From positions 1-31,314 of the forward strand of contig CAYOQO010000012.1 in NCBI GenBank assembly GCA_964406135.1: a stretch of 31,314 nt of DNA. The letters are read 5' to 3'. The stretch comes from JACPFN01 sp964406135 (GTDB taxonomy: Bacteria > Babelota > Babeliae > Babelales > Chromulinivoraceae). The notes under the pieces are model-generated. The model searched no databases and was not told the origin of the DNA. It was given only the letters and a program-made list of their open reading frames with translations. The translations under genes were made by a program, and so were the position numbers. Shown in pieces: positions 1-9,207 of this stretch; the stretch's first letter is position 1; every line of letters begins with the position of its first letter.

Positions 1-2
1 AT

Positions 3-2663
3 TTAAATCAAATTATACTCTTTGCATCGTCGATTGACTGATGAGCGATTCACACCAAGCAAATCGGCAATTTTAGTTTGATTGCCCAATTTTTTCCACA
101 GTGTTTTCATAAGCGCAATATCTTTGAGTGCGTGCTTACCTAGTTGTGCAGCAAGTTGCAATTCAGGGGTTGTAGCTTGAATAATTCTTGAATTTCCAAT
201 TTTTTCTTCAATAGTAGTTGATGTTTGTTGGGCTTTAATATTCATTAAAGTTTCAACTTTTTGCTGCAAAGTAAATAAACTTGAGATTCGTTTTTCAATT
301 AATGCATTTTTATCTTTATAATTGAGCGCTTGAACTGCATTATTTTTTTCATTTTGAATATTTTGATGCATAAATCCATCAATAAGTTCTGAAATTTCAG
401 TATCTTGCATGGTGACGAGTGATGGTAGTTGCAAGAGATGTTTTTTTAATTCAACAACAAGTTCTGCAATGACTAAGCCTTCAGCTTGCAAATCAAAAAT
501 GTTGTGTGTTGTGGTGCAAATAATTCGTGTACTGCTAAATTTACGTTGTTCGCTTTGTATAGGTGTAAAAATTCCATAACGCATGAAATGGGCCAATTTC
601 TGTTGTGTTGCTGTATCCAAAAGTTCAAAATTTTTAATTAATAAAATTCCATTGGTTAATTTTTCGAGCAATGGTGCTTCTTGGGTACTGCATAAAAGAG
701 GATTAATGCCAAAAATTTTTGCAGCAGTCATATCATGATTCGGTTGTAAATTAATGATATGCAGCACTTGTGTACCACTCAGTTGATGAATAATTTCTGC
801 TACAGGATTAATATCATCCGGTGGCATTTGTAAAAGCAGGGCACTTTTTTGAAGCGCTGTTTGCAAAAGTTGAATTTTAATATTTAAAAAAGTTTCATGA
901 TTGCTTGGTAAAAGTTTGTTGATGGTTTGACCGGCCTTCGTTGTTTCAAGGTACAGCAAATAATCACGTTCTGATGGATTTTTTAAAGCATCGATATGCA
1001 TTTTGATCAAATCTGTTGCTTCTGGTTTTCGAATGATCAGAAGAACTCCACCATGCGGCTGAGCTTGCGGCATGCCAGAAATCATTAATTTTGATCCGTC
1101 ATGCATGGTCATGTAGGTATTTTGTGCAGTTTGAAATTTTTCAATTTGATGCACAAAGTTGCAAAGCATGATGCTGGTGGCATGATCAGGTTGAAAATTA
1201 GGATTTATACCAAGTAAATTTTGGGCTTCTTGATTTTTGAATGCAAAATGTTTGCCTTTGCAAAAAATAATGCCAATGTGATGTTCAATACGATCTTTTA
1301 AAAGTTGTTTGATACTTTCTTTGTACTGATTAATTTCTTGTCGTTTTTCGTACAGTTCTTCTTTAATTTCTTTGCTTTCTTGCAACAAATGGTAGGTGTT
1401 TTGTTGCTGCAGCATGTAAATTGCTGGTGCTAAAAATTTTGCAAAAACCATCATTTTATTTTGTTGATCATGATTGTAAATAGCAGGGCTTGTTGGTTGT
1501 TGAATCGTTATGTAACCCAAAAGTTTATTGTTGTTAATGATCGGTAAAAATATGTCACATTCAATAGAATTTAAAAAATCAAGCAATGATTTTAATGTTT
1601 GATTATTGGTGTAAAATTCATCAAATTCAATTTCATGACGTACTAAAATTTTGTGTTGCAGTAAAATATCAAGTGGTTGTTTTTGTTCAATTGCAGTATT
1701 TAAAAAATTTTCAATTTTGCTTTGTGTTGCATTGTGTTCTTGATGTTGTGATCTGATAAACATAGAAACATTCTGTTTTTCAATACCAAGTTGTTGCACA
1801 AAGAATTGTTCTGAAATGTATGAAAATTCGTTTTCATTATTTGCCGTATTAATCTGCTCAATTGCATCTTTAAAATCTGTAGCAATTTGAATTTTGGGCT
1901 CTGCTTGGACATGATCATAAAGGTTGAGAAAACGAAATTGCATAATTCTTTTGAAGCAAAAAGAGATACTTGCGGTAATCAACACTGTTTCAAGATTTGA
2001 AAGAGCAATAATTCGATGTGAATTAAACAAAATAATTGGCATAAGCTCGAGTAAAATACAGATAAAAAGAGGGCACCAAAAATAAAACAACAATGTTTTT
2101 AGTTGTTGTTTAAGAACGAGAGGAAGATTTTGATTTGATATTTCTTTGACACTCGTATACATAATACAAATAAATGAAAAAACAACAAAAGCGTAGTAAA
2201 AAAGAATAACCCAGTAATAAGATTCATTAAAACGAATAGCATGAATAGTATTTGCAATAAATGAGCAACAAAGCAAAAACTCTAAAAATATAAATAACTT
2301 ATGGTATAAATTCCAATGAATTTTTTTATAAATTAATTGTTCTAAAAATAAAATTAAACTGTAACATTTGATACAGCTAAAAATCCAGGCAAAGCAGTTG
2401 ATTGAGCGAAATAAAGGGGTTCCGCGGATGATAAATTTGGTAATACCAACAATATCATCAAGCATAATTGAAACAATGGGCATTATAAAAAAAAGAAACA
2501 AAATTTTTTCATAATTCCAATTTTTTTTGGTTGATTTAATATTTGCAACATTGACCATGATTTTTGTCATGATAGTAAGTGACAGAATATGAACGGCAAT
2601 GACTACTTGTGGATGAGAGACAAGATCAATACCATGTTGAAATAATTCGAAGAAAGAGTTCAT
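3..2663 (-). CDS. Membrane-anchored NtrC-like regulator with degenerate AAA+ domain and Fis-type HTH
   Basis: 886 aa, complete. Visible order: about six or seven hydrophobic segments in residues 15-240; a GAF-like region about 255-420; a coiled coil about 425-460; a PAS-like stretch about 461-546; an AAA+-like region about 595-760; a Fis-type helix-turn-helix at 840-886 (NQTKIADLLGVNRSSVNRR). The AAA+ part follows the sigma-54 activator layout: LFG-like IFG at 650-652, NGILLIKNFELLDTATQQKL matching the Walker B/GELP region, and a sensor I-like IICTTTHNIFDL. The key residues are gone. Walker A reads MPPDDINPVAE instead of GESGTGKE, Walker B has IKN instead of LDE, and the GAFTGA loop is missing. 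I infer a DNA-binding membrane sensor that no longer hydrolyses ATP. ATG chosen at 2663, with a weak AAGG upstream. Family is fairly sure; signal and targets are unknown. Confidence 0.75.
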   Translation of the reverse strand: MNSFFELFQHGIDLVSHPQVVIAVHILSLTIMTKIMVNVANIKSTKKNWNYEKILFLFFIMPIVSIMLDDIVGITKFIIRGTPLFRSINCFAWIFSCIKCYSLILFLEQLIYKKIHWNLYHKLFIFLEFLLCCSFIANTIHAIRFNESYYWVILFYYAFVVFSFICIMYTSVKEISNQNLPLVLKQQLKTLLFYFWCPLFICILLELMPIILFNSHRIIALSNLETVLITASISFCFKRIMQFRFLNLYDHVQAEPKIQIATDFKDAIEQINTANNENEFSYISEQFFVQQLGIEKQNVSMFIRSQHQEHNATQSKIENFLNTAIEQKQPLDILLQHKILVRHEIEFDEFYTNNQTLKSLLDFLNSIECDIFLPIINNNKLLGYITIQQPTSPAIYNHDQQNKMMVFAKFLAPAIYMLQQQNTYHLLQESKEIKEELYEKRQEINQYKESIKQLLKDRIEHHIGIIFCKGKHFAFKNQEAQNLLGINPNFQPDHATSIMLCNFVHQIEKFQTAQNTYMTMHDGSKLMISGMPQAQPHGGVLLIIRKPEATDLIKMHIDALKNPSERDYLLYLETTKAGQTINKLLPSNHETFLNIKIQLLQTALQKSALLLQMPPDDINPVAEIIHQLSGTQVLHIINLQPNHDMTAAKIFGINPLLCSTQEAPLLEKLTNGILLIKNFELLDTATQQKLAHFMRYGIFTPIQSEQRKFSSTRIICTTTHNIFDLQAEGLVIAELVVELKKHLLQLPSLVTMQDTEISELIDGFMHQNIQNEKNNAVQALNYKDKNALIEKRISSLFTLQQKVETLMNIKAQQTSTTIEEKIGNSRIIQATTPELQLAAQLGKHALKDIALMKTLWKKLGNQTKIADLLGVNRSSVNRRCKEYNLI

Positions 2664-2669
2664 TTTGTC

Positions 2670-2698
2670 TTGACCTTATGTTTTTGCCTTATTATACT
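2670..2698 (+). promoter_or_regulatory. Sigma-70-type promoter for the 2742 gene
   Basis: TTGACC at 2670-2675, a 17-nt spacer, and TATACT at 2693-2698. This is the best promoter match I found in the window. A start near 2705 would give a leader of about 37 nt ending in CAGGAG just before the ATG at 2742. It begins only 7 nt outside the start codon of the divergent regulator gene. Confidence 0.6.
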
Positions 2699-2741
2699 CA
2701 TTGAAATGATTATATAAAAATTTAATGGTTTCAGGAGTATC

Positions 2742-2987
2742 ATGCTTGCTCGATCATTTCTATTTAAATTACTCACTTTTATAAAATCTTCAAGGCTAGT
2801 TTTTGTAGTAGCTTTAGTTTTTGTAAATCAATCGAGTCTTTGCAATGGCCACACTCGAAAAACATACCCGTCTTCTGTAAACTCAAAAAAACCATTTTCA
2901 AATGAATTCAAAAATAGTGCAAGGTTGAAAGCATCAAATCCTGGATCTTTGCAACCATTTGAAAGACAGCCTACGTGGCCTGCCTAA
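2742..2987 (+). CDS. Small exported protein, unrecognised
   Basis: 81 aa with no recognised family. The first 33 residues look like a signal peptide: basic start (R4, K9), a hydrophobic core VFVVALVFV, then NQSSLCNG. The remaining ~48 residues are polar and rich in Ser, Asn, Lys and Pro, with one Cys near the predicted cleavage site. That Cys could be read as a lipobox only loosely, because LCNG lacks the usual small residues before Cys. The gene has its own promoter (2670-2698), a GGAG ribosome site 5 nt from ATG, and a strong terminator at 3011-3041, so it is probably a real single-gene unit despite its size. It is divergent from the regulator at 3-2663 and convergent with thrS. Confidence 0.55.
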   Translation: MLARSFLFKLLTFIKSSRLVFVVALVFVNQSSLCNGHTRKTYPSSVNSKKPFSNEFKNSARLKASNPGSLQPFERQPTWPA

Positions 2988-3010
2988 TAATTTAAAAATA
3001 TTGATTAAAA

Positions 3011-3041
3011 AATCCCGAGCTTTCAAACTCGGGATTTTTGT
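3011..3041. terminator. Bidirectional intrinsic terminator
   Basis: Perfect 9-bp stem AATCCCGAG / CTCGGGATT (3011-3019 and 3028-3036) with an 8-nt loop. It has a T-run after it on the + strand and an A-run before it, so it can serve both the small + gene and the convergent thrS. Confidence 0.85.
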
Positions 3042-3064
3042 TACTTAAAAATGACAAAATGTTT

Positions 3065-4786
3065 TTATGGCTTATTCAGCTCATCTGCTCGTTTGCAAAT
3101 GGTATCAAGATGTAAACCCATTTCTTGTTTACCGTCAGCCAAACGTAAAGTTACTGTTTTTGCATCTTGTTCTTTTTGGCCAACCACAATCATCCATGGA
3201 ATTTTTTCAAGTTGCGCTACTTTAATTTTTGCAGAAAGTGGTTCATTGCTATCGTTCACTTCCACGCGAAGGTTGTGTGATTTTAAAGTTTGTGCAATTT
3301 CGTGAGCATAATCTAACTGTTTGTCAGTTATTGGAATCACTTTAATTTGTGTTGGACATAACCAGAATGGTAAATGCCCTTTAAAATTTTCCAAAATAAT
3401 TCCAAAAAATCGTTCCATAGATCCTAAAAGTGCTTGATGCAGGATGACTGGATGTTGTTTTTCACCTTTATTGTTGATGTAGTACACATCAAAATTTTGT
3501 GGCATGAAAAAATCTGCTTGCAGTGTTGAACATTGCCAAGCACGACCCATGGAGTCAAACACGGTAATTTCAATCTTTGGGCCGTAAAATGCCCCTTCGC
3601 CTTCATAAATTTCAAATTCTTTGCCAGCTTTGGTCAGTCCATTTTTTAAAGCATCAATTGCAATGTTCCAAAGCTCGTCGCTGCCGATGGCATTTTCAGG
3701 TTTTGTTGATACTGCATATGCAATATTGCCTAATCCAAAGGTAGTCAAAACTTTTTCAATCGTTGCAATTGAGCTGATGATCTGTTTTTCCATCTGTTCT
3801 GGTGCGCAGTACATGTGCGTATCATCAATCGTGAATGCTCGAACGCGAAATAGTCCGTGCAGTACTCCTGATAGTTCATAACGATGTACATGACCAAATT
3901 CTGCTAAGCGAAGTGGTAATTCTTTGTAAGAATGCAAATTTTGTTTGTAAATTAAAATTGAACCAGGACAGTTCATTGGTTTGATTGCGTATTCTTTGTT
4001 TTCAATCGTGCTAAAATACATATGTTTTTTGTAATGATCATAGTGTCCTGATTGTTTCCATAGTGCTACATCCAAAATGGTTGGTGTAATAATTTCATGA
4101 TATCCATGATTTGTCCAAATATTGCGAATGTATTCTTTTAATTTATTGATAACAAATGCGCCCTTGGGATGATAAAAAGGAAATCCTGTACCTTCTTCTT
4201 GAAATGAAAAAAGATCCATTTCTTTACCAAGTTTTCGATGATCATACAACGCTGCAAGCTCTTTTTGCTGCAAATGTTGTTCTAAATCTTTTTGTGTAAA
4301 AAATGCAGTACCTGAAAATCGTTGAAGCGCAGCTTTTGTTTGATCTGCGCGCCAATAAGATCCTGAAAGTCCTGTTAAAATAAAATGTTGTAACTCGCCG
4401 GTTGATGGCACGTGACCACCGCGACATAAGTCTGCAAAGTTCCCTTGTCGCGAAAGGCCAACAGTATCTCCAGGAATTCCTTCAATCAGTTCAAGTTTGA
4501 ATGGATTATCATGAAACATTTTTCGTGCAGCATCTTTGGAAATTTCTTCATGCGTGATAGCATAATTTTTTGCTGCAAGTTCTTTCATTTTTTGTTCAAT
4601 AATAGGCAAATCTGATTCTTTAAAATTAGTTTCAGGTTGCATGTCATAAAAAAAACCATCTTTGGTGGAAGGACCAATGGTTAATTTTGTTTTTGGAAAA
4701 AGTTCTGTAACGGCTTGTGCCAGTAAATGTGCTGTTGAGTGACGCAAAATTGCTAATTTTTCTTCATTTTGTTTGTTCGGTTTCAT
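3065..4786 (-). CDS. thrS: Threonine--tRNA ligase lacking the TGS domain
   Basis: Class II synthetase that charges tRNA-Thr. With the start at 4786 the protein is 573 aa. That ATG has AAGGA 9 nt upstream; the open frame extends 21 codons further but without a better site. Editing-domain motifs HSTAH (16-20) and CRGGH (121-125) are present. The catalytic core has KPMNCPGS, the motif-2 segment GHVHRYELSG and motif 3 GSMERFFG. Zinc ligands are C273, H324 and H450. The C-terminal anticodon-binding domain starts near LPFWLCPTQIKV. The usual family length is about 640 aa; the ~60-residue N-terminal TGS domain is absent, since the protein opens only ~15 residues before the editing motif. The usual infC-rpmI-rplT neighbours are not here. 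Confidence 0.96.
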   Translation of the reverse strand: MKPNKQNEEKLAILRHSTAHLLAQAVTELFPKTKLTIGPSTKDGFFYDMQPETNFKESDLPIIEQKMKELAAKNYAITHEEISKDAARKMFHDNPFKLELIEGIPGDTVGLSRQGNFADLCRGGHVPSTGELQHFILTGLSGSYWRADQTKAALQRFSGTAFFTQKDLEQHLQQKELAALYDHRKLGKEMDLFSFQEEGTGFPFYHPKGAFVINKLKEYIRNIWTNHGYHEIITPTILDVALWKQSGHYDHYKKHMYFSTIENKEYAIKPMNCPGSILIYKQNLHSYKELPLRLAEFGHVHRYELSGVLHGLFRVRAFTIDDTHMYCAPEQMEKQIISSIATIEKVLTTFGLGNIAYAVSTKPENAIGSDELWNIAIDALKNGLTKAGKEFEIYEGEGAFYGPKIEITVFDSMGRAWQCSTLQADFFMPQNFDVYYINNKGEKQHPVILHQALLGSMERFFGIILENFKGHLPFWLCPTQIKVIPITDKQLDYAHEIAQTLKSHNLRVEVNDSNEPLSAKIKVAQLEKIPWMIVVGQKEQDAKTVTLRLADGKQEMGLHLDTICKRADELNKP

Positions 4787-4879
4787 GGTCGTGCATCCTT
4801 GAAAATAGGGGATAAAAACCTTTTTTGGTATTGAAAATGAGTATAACAAAAAGAAAGAAATAGAGAAATTTAGCTATGG

Positions 4880-5836
4880 TCAATTCTCTTCACGTACTTC
4901 TTGTGCAGGAGTTGGTATGCTAGATTTTTGACGATTGATTAAAAGCTCTGAATATTTTGTTTTTAAAAATTCGTCAAATCCTGTTTCCTTTTCTTTGTTT
5001 CTTGCTAATTCTGCAAATTCAGTAGCTAATGCTTGCTTGGTTTTATAAAATTTAGTTTCAGAGCGCAATAATCGTAATTCTTGTAAATATTTTTGATAAT
5101 CTGGATGAGATCTTAACATCTGTTGAGTTTGCAAATCATTTAATTGTTGTTCTGTTTTATTGAAAATGATTTTAGGTGAAATTTCTTTTTCTAATTTTTC
5201 TATTTCTTTTTTCATTTGTTTAAATTCTGAATCAGAGTTTTCCAATTTACGAATCATTGCATTTTTTGCTCGTTGATCAGAGCTTAAAGCTAGCCATTCG
5301 CCAGGTCGCAGAGAAATAATTGCTCCAAAGCGATTTGGAAATATTTTTTCAGGGATGTCTCCACACAAAAAATCTGTTCCAGAAAGTCCAGATTCCACTA
5401 TTTTTCGTGCGACCATGCTGGTCAATATTGATTGTACGGTTGGAATAAGTTGTTGTGTGATCCAAGGAGTTGTTTTGGCAGTAATTACAATAGAGTAACG
5501 TGAATACCATGGTAAATTTTTAAACCATTCTAAAGCTTTTTCTTTCTCTTCTTCTTCCTTGAGCCACTTTTGCATTTTTAGTTCGTATAAAGTTTTTTTA
5601 TCGGCACGTTCTTTTTCAGATAATGCTTTCTTTTCTGAGCGTTCTGTTTCGATTTCAGACAAAAGTTTTTGCATGGTTTCTTGATTTTGTGATAGTTGCT
5701 TTGCAAGGATTTCAACCATCTGTTCGAACTTTTCTGTTGATGGGCATTGTGAAAATTTTTCAGATGCTTCATGTGGTGTTGTACACAGTGAGATGGTTGA
5801 GATAGTAAGCAGTGTGCAATATTTTAAAATTTTCAT
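4880..5836 (-). CDS. Exported coiled-coil protein, unrecognised
   Basis: 318 aa from the ATG at 5836, which has a GAGG site close by and opens a good signal peptide (MKILKYCTLLTISTISLCTT). The upstream extension of 21 codons would bury that signal, so I rejected it. Residues ~35-100 are a Lys/Glu-rich coiled coil. A more hydrophobic stretch follows (WYSRYSIVITAKTTPWITQQ... to about residue 165), containing KIVE, a Cys nine residues later, and P-N-R-F. A second coiled coil fills the C-terminal half. No family recognised. It lies downstream of no obvious partner and is divergent from phoH. A similar KIVE-Cys-P-x-x-F pattern occurs in the exported protein at 28431. Confidence 0.65.
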   Translation of the reverse strand: MKILKYCTLLTISTISLCTTPHEASEKFSQCPSTEKFEQMVEILAKQLSQNQETMQKLLSEIETERSEKKALSEKERADKKTLYELKMQKWLKEEEEKEKALEWFKNLPWYSRYSIVITAKTTPWITQQLIPTVQSILTSMVARKIVESGLSGTDFLCGDIPEKIFPNRFGAIISLRPGEWLALSSDQRAKNAMIRKLENSDSEFKQMKKEIEKLEKEISPKIIFNKTEQQLNDLQTQQMLRSHPDYQKYLQELRLLRSETKFYKTKQALATEFAELARNKEKETGFDEFLKTKYSELLINRQKSSIPTPAQEVREEN

Positions 5837-6070
5837 ACATCCTCGATTGTTACATGTTTTTTGTTGCACATAAATTACTTGGTTTGCAAGATTTATCAAG
5901 ATAAAAATGCAGAATGTTTTTATATTTTTATTTATAGCAACATAAATATGCTTAATTTTTTAAAACTGTTGGTATAGTCTCTTCGAATGCGTTATTTCTT
6001 TTGTGTTTGAAATATTGTAGAATGCTAAAGTTTTTTTCGCATTAATCATCTGTTGAAAGAAAGGATTTTC

Positions 6071-7230
6071 ATGCAAGAAAAAGAACAGTTGTATGTGCTT
6101 GATACCAATGTTTTAATCGAAGATCCTGAAGTAATTTTTCGATTTCCAAAAGCAAGAATTGGAATTCCGATTGTTGTGCTCGAAGAGCTTGATCGAATTA
6201 AAGTTGAAAGTTCCAGTCGTGGCGCTAGTGCTCGTTTGATAGCACGTCATCTTGATAAAATTCGTGCCTTTGGTTCTTTAAAAAATGGTGTGCAACTTGA
6301 AAACGGTACAACCGTTCAAATTCTATTTGAAGATGAATGTCCAAAAAAACCTCGTTTAAATATTAACATTGCAGATAATAAAATTTTAACGCTTGCAGCT
6401 TCAATGCAAGAATGTGATTTTGATGTTACGTTTGTGACCAAAGATATTAATGCTCGAATTAAAGCTGATGCGCTTGGTATTAAATCGCAAGATTATCTTC
6501 GTGGATTAGTGCTTGCGGAAAATTATTATAAAGGTTGGCAGGAGCATTATATTTCAGGTCAAGATCTTCGCAAAGAATTACCTTCAATCTTGCGTGACTT
6601 GGCTGAAGATAAATTAGTTTTATGCAATGAATTTATTGTTTTGTACAGCAAGGGCAATGAGTTTAATAATCGTGTATTTCGATATCGTGGCGGTGGTAAT
6701 TTTAAAGAAGTTGGACAACCGGTTGCTCATTGGCCGATTGCAGCAAAAAATGTACATCAATTGATGGCGCTTGATCTTTTGTTTGATAATGATGTGCCGA
6801 TGGTTTCTTTAACAGGTCCTGCAGGTACTGGAAAAACTTTTTTAACATTGTTTGTAGGGTTGTACAATGTTTTAGTCAGTGAAAATTATTACAAAATGAC
6901 CATTGCGCGTTCGGTAGTGCCGCTTGGGCATGATATTGGATTTTTACCAGGTGATGTGCAAGAAAAGCTTCACGGATGGATGCAACCGATGTATGATAAC
7001 GTTGATATGATTTCACATTTAATTGCACAAACTCAAGCAACATCTTTTTTTGAGCGACGTGATTCTGGATATTATGAAGAAGGTCGAAAACAAAAAAATC
7101 GCCGTTTTAATAAAAAACATACGCATCGTCAAGAACATATTTCAAAGCCTATGAGCTCGCTTGATGAACTGATTCATCAACATAAAGTTAGCCTTGAGGC
7201 AATTACGTACATGCGTGGTCGTTCAATTGC
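6071..7230 (+). CDS. phoH: PhoH-family PIN domain ATPase (3' end lost in gap)
   Basis: Predicted RNA-acting PhoH2/YlaK-type protein: an N-terminal PIN nuclease domain followed by a PhoH P-loop ATPase. With ATG 6071 (AAAGGA upstream; the in-frame TTG at 6053 has no such site) the PIN acidic motif is DTNVLI at 11-16. The second acidic region lies around NIADNKIL and the third around TKDINARIKADALG. Walker A is GPAGTGKT at 249-256, then ARSVVPLGHDIGFLPGD. About 386 residues are visible before the N gap. The text stops at YMRGRSI, just before the family's Walker B (usually ...DEAQN). At least ~50-90 residues are missing, so the true gap must exceed the 100 Ns unless the gene is truncated. An extended -10 (TGGTATAGT, 5971-5978) lies upstream. 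Confidence 0.92.
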
Positions 7231-7330
7231 NNNNNNNNNNNNNNNNNNNNNNNNNNNNNNNNNNNNNNNNNNNNNNNNNNNNNNNNNNNNNNNNNNNNNN
7301 NNNNNNNNNNNNNNNNNNNNNNNNNNNNNN
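7231..7330. other. Assembly gap, true length unknown
   Basis: One hundred Ns. The flanks share no overlap. The PhoH ATPase domain is cut before Walker B, so real sequence is missing here. Any open frame drawn across this gap is artificial. Confidence 0.95.
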
Positions 7331-7335
7331 CAAGT

Positions 7336-8534
7336 ATGCAAGAAACTGAACAAAAAAATTATGAATATTTAGTGCCGCCATCATGGCTTATTGTTTTGAT
7401 TGCAGGATTTCCACAACTTTCAGAAACTGTGTATACACCATCGTTGCCAGATATTGCTCGTGCATTGTTGATTTCAGAATCGATGGCAGAGTATACACTC
7501 ACTATTTATCTTTTCAGTTTTGCATTAGGAATTCTTTTTTGGGGCAAATTGTCCGATAGCATTGGACGCAAGCCCTGTGTGCTGGCAGGAATAGCAATTT
7601 ACATTTTAGGATGTTTTGGTTGTTATTTTGCAGGAACTATTCATTTTTTAATGTTAGGTCGATTTGTGCAAGCGTTTGGCGGTAGTATTGGCAGTGTTTT
7701 AGGACAATCAATAGTGCGAGATGCATTTCATGGGCCAGCTTTGGGCAGAATGTATGCTTTGTTTGGTAGTTCTTTGGCAGTATTTCCTGCAATCGGTCCT
7801 GTTGTGGGTGGATGGATTGCACAAAATTATGGCTGGTCTAATATTTTTGTTTTTTTAATAGGTTTTGCACTATTGTTGTCATGCTTGGTTGCACTAAGAT
7901 TGCCAGAAACGCATCATCCGCACATGAGACAACCAAATTATATGCCCAAAGTGGCGTTGCAAATGTTGATGGATCAAAAGGTAGTAGGGTTGGCTCTTTT
8001 GGTTGGTCTTTCTAATGGAATTCAGTTCAGTTTTTATTCTGAAGGATCATTTTATTTGATTGAACAGTTAGGTTTGTCGCCAAGCCAATATGGATCTTGT
8101 TTTATTGCCATTGCAAGCAGCACGATGCTTGGTGGCATGTTGTCCAAGTATCTGCATCATCATCATGTTGCTAAAACGATTATGAGTTATGGAATTGGAA
8201 TTGTCTGTGCAGCTTCAACATTATTTTGCGTTGCTGTTTTTGGTGGTGCTGGCACATTGTTTTCATCCAATAACATGATTGGTATTACCTTGCTAGCACA
8301 AATGTGCATGGCCTTTGGAATAGTTATGAATAATGGTAATGCTTTAGCTATGGCACTTGTGGATTATAAATGGTGCACGGGCACAGCTTCGAGCTTGTTT
8401 GGATTTTCTTATTATATTTTAACTTCGCTGATCACCTTGGGTATGGGTATGCTTCATAACGGTACCTTGTACCCAATGCCACTGTATTTTTGCAGTATCG
8501 CCTGGATGATGTTTTTTATTAAAAAAACGATGAT
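7336..8534 (+). CDS. MFS drug-resistance transporter, Bcr/CflA type (3' end in gap)
   Basis: About 399 codons visible, close to the ~400 aa usual for the Bcr/CflA subfamily of 12-helix proton-driven exporters, so only a few codons are likely missing. The MFS loop 2-3 signature is GKLSDSIGRKP at residues 70-80. The family's TPSLPDIA start and the helix-5 region with AIGPVVGGW are also visible. Many alternating hydrophobic segments continue to the gap. The ATG at 7336 lies only 5 nt after the upstream gap, so the ribosome site and any additional N-terminal codons cannot be checked. The frame appears to continue into the next gene only because the Ns are read as codons; that fusion is not real. 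Likely role: efflux of small toxic compounds. Substrate unknown. Confidence 0.88.
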
Positions 8535-8634
8535 NNNNNNNNNNNNNNNNNNNNNNNNNNNNNNNNNNNNNNNNNNNNNNNNNNNNNNNNNNNNNNNNNN
8601 NNNNNNNNNNNNNNNNNNNNNNNNNNNNNNNNNN
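8535..8634. other. Assembly gap after the MFS gene
   Basis: One hundred Ns with no shared sequence on the two sides. It hides the end of the MFS gene and possibly the promoter of the ankyrin gene at 8650. Confidence 0.95.
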
Positions 8635-8649
8635 AGGGGTTCAAATTTT

Positions 8650-9153
8650 ATGAATAAAAATTTATTGGTTCTTGGTCTTTTGTTATCAGCAACAGCATTA
8701 GTTCAATCAACAGCACAAGTTCAACCTGATATTTTTCAGACAGTTGCAACTCGAAATCACAAGGCATTCAACAACTGCTTAAAAACTTCACCTTCAGCTA
8801 TTTTGAGTCGTAATGCTCTAGGGCAATCAGTGCTTCATGTTGCAGTTGCTCAAAAAAATCTTAATTGGATTATTAAATTAGTCAGATCTGGTGCTCAAGT
8901 GAATGCAGTTGATGCGCAAGGCAAAACTGCACTTGATCTTGCAGTTGAGATGAAAAGCCATAAAATTATTTATCAGTTGGTTAAATTTGGCGCAAAAGTA
9001 AATAAAGAAATAAATGCAGTTCGATTAAAATGTATTTATAAAGCTCGTGCTGTTAAATTTTTTGTTGCAGGATGGTTTTTCTCACCATTTTTATGGATAG
9101 GAAGTATTTTTGCTATGAATAATGCTTCTGATGTTATGGTGCTCACTGTTTAA
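8650..9153 (+). CDS. Short ankyrin-repeat protein with signal peptide
   Basis: 167 aa from ATG 8650, with AGGGG about 10 nt upstream immediately after the gap. Residues 1-22 form a signal peptide (MNKNLLVLGLLLSATALVQS). Two clear ankyrin repeats follow: LGQSVLHVAVAQKNLNWIIK with LVRSGAQVNAVD, and QGKTALDLAVEMKSHKIIYQ with LVKFGAKVN. A short hydrophobic segment near residues 136-155 (VKFFVAGWFFSPFLWIGSIF) could be a membrane anchor. Ankyrin repeats bind proteins; together with export this suggests a surface or host-facing partner, but no target can be read from the sequence. It ends at a terminator (9181-9205). Confidence 0.8.
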   Translation: MNKNLLVLGLLLSATALVQSTAQVQPDIFQTVATRNHKAFNNCLKTSPSAILSRNALGQSVLHVAVAQKNLNWIIKLVRSGAQVNAVDAQGKTALDLAVEMKSHKIIYQLVKFGAKVNKEINAVRLKCIYKARAVKFFVAGWFFSPFLWIGSIFAMNNASDVMVLTV

Positions 9154-9180
9154 AAATTAGTTTTTTTAAAAAAAATAAAG

Positions 9181-9205
9181 AGCCTGGCAATTTGCTGGGC
9201 TTTTT
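9181..9205 (+). terminator. Intrinsic terminator after the ankyrin gene
   Basis: AGCCTGGC / GCTGGGCT stem (two G-T wobble pairs) with a 5-nt loop, followed by TTTTT. It also sits at the 3' end of the convergent quinone reductase gene. Confidence 0.75.
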
Positions 9206-9207
9206 GT

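Noticed and set aside
6053..6070. TTG start for phoH, six codons upstream
   Set aside because: It overlaps the AAAGGA ribosome site that serves the ATG at 6071.
7336..9153. A 605-codon frame joining the MFS transporter and the ankyrin protein
   Set aside because: The join exists only because 100 Ns are read as codons. The ankyrin part has its own ribosome site, ATG and signal peptide.
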